In this document: piece after piece, positions 27,301 to 39,300 of the stretch
Layout of the letters: each line of letters begins with the position of its first letter
Numbering within the stretch: the first letter of the stretch is position 1
Origin: Hyposmocoma kahamanoa
Lineage: Eukaryota; Arthropoda; Insecta; Lepidoptera; Cosmopterigidae
Direction: 5' to 3'
DNA length: 64,000 nucleotides
NCBI RefSeq assembly: GCF_003589595.1
Contig: NW_020653945.1
Span: 8,537,932 to 8,601,931, forward strand
Notes under the pieces: generated by a model
Database searches by the model: none
What the model was told of the DNA's origin: nothing
The model's input: only the letters and a program-made list of their open reading frames with translations
Position numbers and translations under genes: made by a program

Positions 27301-30300
27301 GAAATTTTTTCATGCAGATAATTTTCTCATCCGCATTAAACTAATAAAATAAATAACACAAACATAAGAAAAGTTACAAGCACCACCACCAAATATATAC
27401 CCGACACGTGTTTCGCCTCTCTACGAGGCATCCTTGGAAGTTGATGATTGTTCGACGCTGGTGTTAGAGTACTGGGTTCACGGAGTAGCAAATTAAATTA
27501 CTTACATTTTTATTAACTTGTGTTTATTATTATAGAATAACCTATTTGTTAACAAATTCTTACCTAGCAAGCGACACTCTCATTCGCCAACCACCGGAGA
27601 AGTTCTTTGTAGCTCTATCTTGCATTGATTTGTTGAAGCCAAGACCGGCCAAAATTCGGCGCGCACGCGGCTCTGCCGAATCTGCGCCTATCGCTTTTAA
27701 TTCTGCATACACCTACGATAAAACCATAAAATCACTGTTAGTCAATGCCAAATCGACGGAACTTAGTTTTGTTATTCGTGTAAAATAGGATTTAAGGCTA
27801 AGTTTTAAACACCAACTTCTAAATACGAGTCGGAGGACCAGGAGGTCTACCACGAAGGTCTAATACGATATACGAAGCAACGATCATTGTTTTAGCTTCG
27901 TATCGGACCGGAGGCTACCACGAAACGCGTACGTAGGTCATGATTTGACATGTCCTTACTCCGAAACGTTAAATAACAGCTTTCGTACCGAATTTTGATA
28001 TTGCTTTTATCGTAAAACTGACATATAGTACGTATGAGTATCATGTTTCGTGGTAGACCTTCAGGTTCATTCGACTGTCATTTAAAAAAATCTGCAGTAG
28101 GTACTTCTATCATCTTAGAAGATTTAACTAATGTAATGTCATGTAATGAAACTCTCATATGTTTCTCACAGGTGGCGCTGACGGCAAAAAAAAACCGTAC
28201 AAATCCAATACAAAGATCTGCAACAAGCACACGAAGAAAGCCGTAAGATCTCTCGGTATGTAGTTCAGGTTAGTAGGGGTTGCCCCGTATGGCAACAGAT
28301 GCTGGTTCCAATGCAGTCATATTTTTCTGTTGTTCTATCTTCGTATCAATAATAATAACAAACTAGTGGAGTATTTTCACAAAAAAATAACTAAATACCA
28401 TGGTAATAAAATCATCATGATATTCGATAAAGTCAATATTATAACTAAACTTTTCTATACCAACCTCGTTCAATCTTTCCTGCACTTTCATGTTACCCTT
28501 TTCTATTTCAGCTTCTAACTCTTTACATTCCTTTAGCAGTTCTGAAAGGAAAACACAGTTAAGTCATCATGGTATAAATATAAAAATTGCAGCACGACAT
28601 ATGTGCCAAATGTGCTGTCGGCTAACTATTTACGACATCATACACCGCCACTAGCAAACAAAGTCTACATTCAACTTTAAACAACAATTAGGCCGTAAAT
28701 TCAGAACGGTGGTGTGTTCAGCGGGGCGTTCATAATTTGCAGGTACATTGTGTCTGATGATGGTAAGTTACACGTCTATCTATAACAATTGCAGTGGCAC
28801 TCAGAGCTTTAAGGTGCAACGATCTGAAGAGCACTGCCACTGTGCCTGTCACCCTGAGACATTTGTTGACAAGTCCCATGTGCCTGTAATTTCACCAGAT
28901 CCCTTGCCTTCAAACCGGAACGCCGCAATGCTGATATTACTGCTTGGCGGCAGAAATAGGTAAGGTGGCAGTACTTCCCTGAACGAACTCTTTCACGGGG
29001 AGTTCTACTGCCACGAAAAAAAGAAAAAAGACACACGTTTGTGCACGTTATATTTTGGGTACATCCAAAACAAGATACAATGTACGCGCAAACCTTGAAC
29101 GCTCCCGTAACCGTATGACCGTTGCGAATTTGTGGCCTAATGCTATTGCAGACTACGATCCTCCAATATGATAATGTTAATTATAATAATAATGTTAATT
29201 ACTGTGATCTAAATTTTTATATTAGTTTTGATCAATTTCATAATAATTGTAATAATTAATGACACAGCTTGTATAAGAGATTAATAATTAGTTAGTTATT
29301 ATCATTGTAGTACCCTTACAGGGTTCATGTGCTGGAATACTATTATGTAACACCTCTATTAATCCACATGACACGATGAATAAATAAATTATGAATAATT
29401 CTTAGGCGGAAATCAAAACACATTAATTCTTTAAGGCGAAGTATTTGTACGAACCTAGAATTTAGGAGGTGAAGTGTGGAGGGCCGCCCGCGCATCTCAC
29501 AATCCGCGCGCATAAAATTAATATGACTAAATAAGAACAGGCGACGAAAATTTGACACTGATACGACGTTGACAATCGCGCGATGCCGACTGACGGGGCA
29601 GCGGGCAGCTTGGCGTGTCGTTAAACCGCTAGGCAATTTTGAAGTTTTGGGATAAATATGAATTTAACAACTATAGCGCAGTTGGAAAGCACAATTTAGC
29701 AGGTTTTCTGTAGTACTTACTCAAAGAGAAATATCTCCGTATAAGAATAATGTGCAAAGATATTTTATTCTTAAATGATTCGTTTTAGACTTTTATTTTA
29801 GCCTGTTTTCAGAATTTTATGACCGAGTAAATTACATCTTATCGTGTAACAAATAAACATAATATTCTTAGACAATGTCCTTAGCTGTATCGTATATTTT
29901 TTGTAAGGCTGTTATTTAATAGTAAATACCTAAACCATTTAACCTAGCAACTTTTTTCCGCTTCTCCTATGGTGACTCGCCTTAACCAAAGCATTCAAGA
30001 CAGTAAAATTACCTTCACAAACAAATTGATAAAAATAAGTTTTAATGCTTACCAGTCCTTTTAACATCAGCTTCCAAAATTGTTTCAACAGCACTTTTAT
30101 CGCTCGCTGTTACCTCCTGTTCACACAATAGGATATCTATATGGGGAGGGAGTGGGAACGCCCTCTGTGCCAAATGCCTTAACAATGTGGTCTTTCCGTG
30201 ACCATTTGGCCCTACAAGACCGTATCTTCGGCCATTGGCTATGAGCAAATTGGCATTTACAAATAAATCTTTGCCTTTAGCGCTAATTGTAAAGTTTTCT

Positions 30301-33300
30301 ACTTTAATATCTACTGCATTTTCTAGAGCTGCCATTTGACCTGAAACATAGACTTTGTTGAGAGAGCATATAGTTGACAATTGAATTGGAATACTAAAGA
30401 CTACTTAACAAAGATTTTTTACTACATAGTTTTAAATACAAAAAAACTATAAGAACTGCAACAACCGAGTCGTTTAGTCAATTACAATTAATTAGCGATG
30501 CGCGACTTTGAACGTTACTGATACTAATCATTCGAAAGGGCAAATCATTCGCCAAGTCGAATCCAAGCACAAATTATTCGACCGATACCATTCGATCATT
30601 CGGTCGGGTGCACCAGTCGAATGATTATTAAGTCGGAAATACTCGGAACTCGACCAGATCATTCACCATGTCCTTATCAAAATAAACCTGTCCGCGTTAC
30701 ATTTACGGTATTTATTATATGTCAGAGAGGGCTAGGCATCGAGTATGTAACCAGAAATAGAGACGAAATAATTCCACTGTTTAATAATATGTGTAATAAA
30801 AATATTTAGAAACTACGTATTTTTATTTAATAAACCAGATGCTATATAAATGACGCACACATGTTTTTTTCATCCTATAAAGTTGTCAAAATTGAGATAG
30901 TACCGGTTGACACCACCCTATAGTACAATTGACAACACCCGACAATTGTATCGGGCTGGCCAATAGGAGCGCAGTTGTCACTGTAATGATTTAGCAGAAT
31001 AGTTTCAAACAAATTAAACGACATTTCGTCTCTATTTCTGGTTATATACTCGATGGGGCTAGGTGATCACGAGTATCATTGTACTCTATGGAATCTATGG
31101 GTTAGTAGTGAATGATCATTCAGATCATTCGAATATGAAAATTAGTTAGTAATTTGTCATTTGAATGACAAGATTAGTAACTAATAACGAGTCGAATATC
31201 GAAATCATTCGCAATCGCGCATCGCTATCTCTAATCGATAACTACACCAGGCATAGTCTCCCAGCAGTAATGACAGACGTTAGATGACGAAAGTCCCGTG
31301 TTCAATTTCTGGTAGGACAATATTAATACAATATTTATATTATACTAAATAATACTCCACTACTTTATTATTAGTAATAATAATAATTTTAAAAAATCGA
31401 TTTCATGAGTTTGTCACAGGTGGAGCTGATGGTAAAAAAGCCGTTTCAACCCAAGAAAGATTTCCAACAAACACGTGGCGAAATTCGTAAGATCTGTTGA
31501 CACAATCAGTAGCTCAGTTGGTAAGAGCGGCGGCCCCGGTATGGCAACAGATGCTGATTCGAGTCCAGTCAGATCGAAGAAATTTTTCTTTGTGTTGTTC
31601 GACTTTGTACCAATAATATTAACCTTTCTAAATTATTGCCTTTTTAAATTTTAAAAATAATGCCCCCAAAGTAAATGCCTTCGTTTAAGACTGTGTGTGT
31701 TCTTAACTAAACACCTGTAATTAAACACGTTCGACGTTTTGACAGAAAATGTACTTACCTCAAAATACTGTATTGTACTGTACCTTGAACTGTACCTTCT
31801 TATACACATATAAAGTGATACTCATAGTGCTACATATGCGGTACCATAGAGGTGTAACGAGTAACTGCATTTCTTACCAGCAGATTTCTGCGCCTGACTG
31901 ACAGTGAAATTAGCGTCAAGATCACTGTGTCCTTGCCCGCCTTTCTTGGTCAACATTTCCACCTGCTTTTCATACTCTTGCTGCTTCTTCAGTTTCTTTT
32001 TCTCTTTGTGACTAAGCTTCTTCTCCGAGAGCTCTGATTTCTCAGTATCTGGAAGTTGGTTCACCTGTAAAGATGATTTCAATATGTAAGGGAGTGGTGC
32101 TTTTTCGTTTTCATCAAGACGAGATAAGTTAGATATAGTAAGAAGAGATAAGTTAATGTTAACATTATGGGCATGGTCCCACTGGTAGGGCATGACAATG
32201 CTAGAGGTGTTTTATACATGCATAAAAATCTGGATTTACAGTTATCGCTTAAACTTTGCTATATATTCTATATCATTATATTCCATTTAATTACATATTT
32301 ATTCATTGTTTAATATCAACAACAACAACAACAACATGTTCAACTTAACATACGTTATCAGTTATACGTTGAACTATTATTTAAATAATTGGAAAATTGA
32401 ACTAACAGCAGAGAACAAAAAAGTAACGATAACGGACACTCCGCCCCTCATTATCTTTAGATACCGCACCACGCCACGCACATTGACGGTCACATTGAGT
32501 GAGCGACAACAAGGCTGTCGGGGGGCCGTTTTCGCGCTAAGACGGCTTTGATATTTGAATATAGTTTTAATTTACTGATTCCGAAATTCGTACGTTAATA
32601 CATAACACCATTTTACGTTACTATTTATAATGGTCGCAAATTGTGCTGGGTACAGCTGTTTATAATCACCTAAACGGGACAAAGAGAGGTGTTTCTTTCG
32701 TTTTGTGACTGTTGAAACGAAGTTAGTAACAAAACTTATGTCTGAGACGCTATAATTCGTGAGCTAGTAGACAAGGGTTTTCGAATTTTCAATTTGTATT
32801 GCCGAAATATTACGCAGTGAATATACCTAATTATTAACTAGGTAATGACAAACTTGGACACGCAATTTTAAATCTCACAAGTCACCTTATTTAAAGGTAC
32901 CTGTCCAAAATACAACATTTAAGTGCTTTTAATACATTTCTTCAATATTATTCTAGTTAGTGAATTAATGAAAAATATATTTTATCGATATAAATACCTA
33001 ATGAACATTGTGTAATTAATTAATAGAGTTAAAGGTAACAGTTTATGAACATTGTGTAATTAATTAATAGAGTTAAAGATTTCGAAGATTTAACAGTTTC
33101 GCGTTAAAATTTTCGCTATGTTGCCGCTTTGACTACGTACCGTAATAGTACGAGAAAGTGATTGGTAACCCAGCCACTTCACGCACACATTTGCGCTTGT
33201 GCAGATAGCGATTTGCTATATGCAGTAGTAGTAGTAGGTAAATAACTTTCGACCTTTGTATGGAGTGTCCGGGGTGTGCTAACAGGATTAATTTCGTCCA

Positions 33301-36300
33301 ATAAGTTCAACTTTGAAAGTTGTACCTAGTTGAACTAATTGGAATATTTGTGTCCTATTAGTTCGACTGATTGAACTCACAGTTGAACTTAGTGGAATAG
33401 ACGCGCGAAACGGGCGCACACGCCCGCACTCGGCGTGTTGTCGCCCATATAAATACTTGGAATTAGCCCCGCCGCGGTCCCTACCCGTACCCGCTCTCTT
33501 GTGTGTTTCAGCTTTAATTCTAAACTTACAACCGAGTGAGGATTAAGGTGGTAGCTAAAAAATCTATTTAACCTATACACTGAGTCAGTGAAAAATGGAA
33601 AAAGAAAGGGAAAAAACCAATAGCAAAATTATGGAAATCAACCTGTTTTCTTAGAACTTACCTTATCATCTACTTCCCTTGAAGCTTCATCGTCAGATTG
33701 GTCGCCTTCTTCTGCACTTTCTTCATTAGCAGTTTTCTTCTTATCCTTTACAAAAATAGTTAACATCATTAGCCATGCACATCATTTTATTATTTAGCTA
33801 CAAAAGAACTTCCTCAATAAAACCGGCTCAAATTTACTATAATGCAAACAGTACACTAATAATAAAAGCAAAAATAATAAAACATACATTTCTTAGGAAA
33901 TGTAACTATTTTTCCGGATTTAAATCGCGTATATTTGTTTTTTCAAGCAAACCGACGTTTCGGGCCCTTTACAGGTCCCATGGTCACGGTTGATCCATCC
34001 CCTAGTTTGCCACCCTTACAAATGGAATATTTTCTTAAAATTTAAATGGGACCCATACTGAAGTGCCCTCTTTCCAACAAAAAAAAGAATAATCAAAATC
34101 GGTTTACAAACGCCGCGGAGTTATCGCGTAAAATTCTTACAAAAAAATGCAGTCGAATTGAGAACCTCCTCCTTTTTTTAAGTCGGTTAAAAACTGCGAG
34201 GCTGTCCTAAATACTCTTGCGGAGAAGAACAAAGCAGTAAGTAGTACAGTGCCGTGTCCCGGGTCCCCGACGCCTATATCACTGTTATCAGAGCTCTCAA
34301 TGGCAATTTAAATCCGGAAAAATAGTTTCATTTCCTATGTGTAACAATCGCGAAAACCTAAGAACTCGATACATACATTTCTTCTTCATCAAAGCTTACC
34401 TTTACTTTCGTTGGTTTCTTTACTTTTACAGGTTTTTCCTCTTCCTCAGGCTCATTAATAGTGAACTTCTTCATTTCTTCTTCAATATTGTCTATATTAT
34501 TCTTTTTCCTGTGATGTTTACCTAGAAATAAACAATATATTATATTAACTTTGAATATTGTGTTGGTCTTATGTTATTACATTAATAATGGACGTGCGAC
34601 TCAGATTCAGCTGCAAAGTGAACTAGGGATGGCACTGATCCATCTTCCAGACTTGTATTACCATAACAGTTCGTGTGAAATGAAATCTGAGAAAGACATG
34701 AATCAGAAACTTTTTATCGACTCACTCAGTCAAGCATTAAGGAAAAAACCGACCTCAAAAATTCTTGGAATTGCATCTATTTGCCAAGTTTTATTGAAAT
34801 CGGTTACCGGAAAGTGCGCAAAACCGGATCAATCCCCTAGTTTGTCACCCTTACAAGTGGAATATTTTCTTAAAATTTAAATAGGACCCATACTGAGGTG
34901 CCCTCTTTCCAACAAAAAAGAATCATCAAAATCTGTTTACAAACGCCGAGTTATCGCGTAAAATACTTACAAAAAAATAAAAAATATAGTCGAATTGAGA
35001 ACATCCTCCTTTTTTTTAAGTCGGTTAAAAACTGCGGGGCTGTCCTAAATACTCTTGCGGAGAAGAACAAAGTAGTAAGTTAGCTGTGCTGTGCCCCAGG
35101 TCCCTGACGCCTATATCACTGTTATCGGAGCTCTCAATGGCAATACAGATGAGCTTGCAAAAGTAAGAACCAGAGAAGTTTTCGTCGGCCATGAACCCTA
35201 GGATATCACAAAGCTCAACCAAGCTAATTCTGGGACAAAAGTAATAACACCTTCCGGGACATGGACCTGTGATGGATACGCAAGCCGACGCGGAAACCTG
35301 GCGCAATCAAGTGCAAGACCGCGATGAAGCAAATCAACAAGATCGATGGTGTGCCCATCGTGAGAGTAGAGAATTTTGAAGGGTGATAATTACCCACCTG
35401 GTTAATTCATAACGTGGCCATAATAGTGAAATTATAGGCACATGGGACTTGTCAAATTATGTCTCAGGGTGACTGGTGCAGTGGCAGTGCCCCTCAGACC
35501 TTTGCTATTTAAAGCTGTGAGTAGCACTGCAACTGTTATGGACAGTCAGCCGTCACTTAAAATTATAAAAAAGGCCCAGTCGTTAGGCAAGCATAACTTC
35601 CGAATACTAACTATGCCTCTCGCGGGACTCTGTGGTTTGTACAAGCACATGTCCAACCTCAAACTTCCTGAGAGTAGTGACACTCTGCTACAACTAGATA
35701 AAACGGTTTTGCATCTCCTTTCCACTGTAGCGCTCTGATGGACATCATAAATTTCTATTGAGCTTTCTCCGGCAAGGTCCCCTCATGGAGGTGAAAACTA
35801 TCAGAGCTACCAAAATTCTAGTAATAACAATAAGCCTACCCTGATAAAACTGGCAAATGGCGAATGAAACATGTAGCTGAGAATCAATCAAAATACAAAC
35901 AATTCCAACAACACTGTTTAAGTTACTTAACGCTATCATAATTGACACGGCAAACTCGCTGGTGGCTAACACTGAAGACCACTAATGAGAAAGTGGGAAG
36001 CTATTAACGAGAAATTTAAGATATTATAAAGAGTCAGAAAGTGTATGCTAGAAAGAAGCCCAAGCAAATACAACTTGAACCTACTAAACCTCGGCCCATA
36101 TAACCAATATGATAGATAGGGCCAAGGGAAGGTGGCATGACAAACCAGCTAACATGGTTTAAGCTCATAGATAAATTTCTTAACTATGGTTTTTGGCTTA
36201 GGTTTTCATCTTTTTCTCCAGGTATAATTTCACCTAAATTACTTTCAAAATAATTTATTCTCAAACAAGTTGACTGTGCACTTGTATATAGATATAATAT

Positions 36301-39300
36301 TAAGGTTCACTGGTTAATTTCTACACCATCACTGTAGCCCTAGAAGACATATTGAAACAACTTACTTTTGCTTTTCACTACAAGAGCCAATTCATCCTCA
36401 GATAAAGATTCTCTCTCCATTATTAGTTCCTTATCACTTTCTTCATCAGGCCAGTCCTCCTTCTTGCCTTTGCCTAAAAATGTACATTGCACAGATTTTA
36501 AATGACATATTCCTTACCTTAGGTCCCAATCTAAATTATATTTTCTTTATTTCCTAAAAATTCTATGTCCATTTTTCAGTATATTTTATACAAAAATAAT
36601 AAATTAAATATAAATAAAAAAATAAAATAGAAAAGTAAGCTATTATATATCGAGTTCTTAGGTTTTCGCGATTGTTACACATAGGAAATGAAACTATTTT
36701 TCCGGATTTAAATCGCTTATATTTGTTTTTTCAAACAAACCGACGTTTCGGGCCCTTTACAGGTCCCATGGTCACGGTTGACTGAGGTGGTACAGTCTTC
36801 AACCAGTTATGTCTAATATTAATGCAAACCACCCTATTTTTTCACTATAGTTACAATAGTTATTAATTAAATACCTTATTTTTAATTTTACAAAGAAAAC
36901 ATTCCAATTTACGCTACATTAAGTTTTACAAATTATTTTATTGAATGAATTTTTATTAAGTTTAATTTATTATTAATTATTAATAGAAATTAGAATAAAC
37001 TAAAACATATTAATTAGTACTGCAGTCTTATGTCTGTTTGGGATTTTTCATGAGAGGAAATACTGGATCCCAAACTGGTGGTACGGGGAAACCATCTTCC
37101 CTGTTGAAATTAGGATGTTTTTTAATTTCAATGGCCTCTCGCAGCATCCTGGGCAGATAACGGACTTCTTTTGCAAGGACCTGGGGTTTGTCAAACTTCA
37201 TTGAATGTGTAGGTTTATCCATGACATGCTCGCAGACTGCAGACTTGTTTACGCGACGAAACGTCGGTTTGTTTGAAAAAACAAATATACGCGATTTAAA
37301 TCCGGAAAAATAGTTTCATTTCCTATAAGCTATTATATTTCGAAATATTATCTACCAAAAGTTACAAATAATGATATACATGTGACACTGATAAACTAGT
37401 TCTTTCATGGACACAAAAGAAACAAAATTAGTAATAGCAGAATGCTGTACATCCAGAAAACACAAGATTTTATCCCCAACATAAAGTACAAGACAATAAT
37501 TTTTAGTTTACCCTGTATACACAGGGAATTTGAGGTAAAAATGTAATTTTGCAATCAAATGTAAAATACTTGATGGTTAATGTCCATTTTTGCATTCTGA
37601 AGAAAGCGCAAGGATATCCGTGCTGACAGAGCAATTTTTGTTGCACTTTCTTCAGAAACAAGCATTGCAAAATATTGTTCCCGGATCATCATAAAACGCG
37701 AGGTGTAACAAGAGTATGTGCATGGATTTCAAAGCACATTGTCGGACAGACTGATCAGAAGGGCTGCTCATCACTGTGCTGCCTTCATAGTTCGTAACAC
37801 ATATATCTTACATAGTGGTCACAGAAATAAGTATATAATTGTATATAAAAGTATACAACTGCCCTCGTGGCCGAACGGTTACCATACCAGACTGCCACGC
37901 AGATGTCCCCGGGTTCGATTCCCGGGCCGGGAGAAATATTTGTATGGCCTACATTTATTTCTCTCGTGAGTTTGGGTGTAATTTGTGGTTGTCTATGTGT
38001 GTGTCCATGGCACCCGCGACACAGGGTTTCCCTAGTGCGGGGCTATGTTGAGTGTGTGCGTTATTATTATTATTATATTATTAATTTTATTTAACCCTAA
38101 ACATTCATGAATTTACTACAATTTTTATGGTTTCATCCATTTGAAAACTTACTTTTCCTGTTCTTAGACTTGACTGCTGGTTTGGTCGTATTACTGGACA
38201 CATTGCTCACCACAGATTTAGCATCGCCATGCTCCTCATGGTCTTCCTCGTTATCAGATTCCACTGCTATACTTTTCTTTTTATTTTTTGCTACAATGTA
38301 ATTAATATAGGCCATAATATTATTTGTCAGTTAAACTGTAAAATCATAATTAAAGTGGGTGATGCTACAGTTATGTAATGGGATCAATATAAGTGCTTCT
38401 GATTGACTGCTTCCTATTTTTATGGTGGATGTCAACTTTTATTGTGATAATGTCCCCCAACTCAAATATTACTACTGTGATGAATTGAATTACACTATTT
38501 GAAATATTACTCCTTCACTCTAATTGATTTAAGAATCTATGTCAGCAAAATATTAGCGTAAACTAATCTTACTCTTCTTTTTAGAAACAGGTTTGGCAAT
38601 TTCATCCTCTGATACTTCCTTAAGTTCAATATCGCTGTCCTCATCTGACCATTCATCATCTTTCTTTCCCTTTCCTGCAAAAAAAAAATACATGAATGAC
38701 AATAACTTAGCAAACTTTGATCAACATTCTTCTTCTTCTTATCGCATTGATGGCATACACTACAATGCTTGCCATCATAGTGAAAATATTTGCCAATCGG
38801 CGCAACATACTCGCCGTTTATTACCCAGTGCAAGCCAGTCATGCTGGAAAGGAATTAAATCGCACCCCTCATGGAAGAATGGCTTAAGTGGAATTAAGTA
38901 AAAAATGTTTATTGCTCCATTAGATACAGAAAAATGTAACCCACATCCCCTCCAATTCTTGTAACCCTATCTACAATATTAGTCGATTGGGTTATATTTT
39001 TCTGTAACTAATGGAGCAATAAACATTTTTCATGTAACTCCACTGATGTCGTTCTTCCATGAGGGGTGCGGATGTCATATGGATCTCCTTTCATACATCT
39101 TTGGTGATACAACATTGATTACTGCCGATTGATACTTGTACTGATTACAATATAAGAAATAAACTTGATGGCCGCTAATATGTATGAACTTTAATGAAGG
39201 TAAAGAGCATAGTGCAAGTATAATTTGAGGACTGATGAAATATATAGAACCATTTGTATTATACAATCATAGCATACTTTCACATACTTGCTTAGTCCTT

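Noticed and set aside
29343..29636. 97-codon minus-strand frame in ABCF1 intron 9
   Set aside because: No recognisable domain, no splice partner in phase, and GC-rich local composition alone can explain it.
34551..35306. Open frames of 93-109 codons in ABCF1 intron 5
   Set aside because: They lie in a dispersed repeat also found at 34005, 44455 and 63400; no domain and no splice continuity.
37858..37935. tRNA gene candidate (box A and box B present)
   Set aside because: The tRNA-like head is followed by a SINE body and has seven dispersed relatives in the window; same for the heads at 13350 and 31510.
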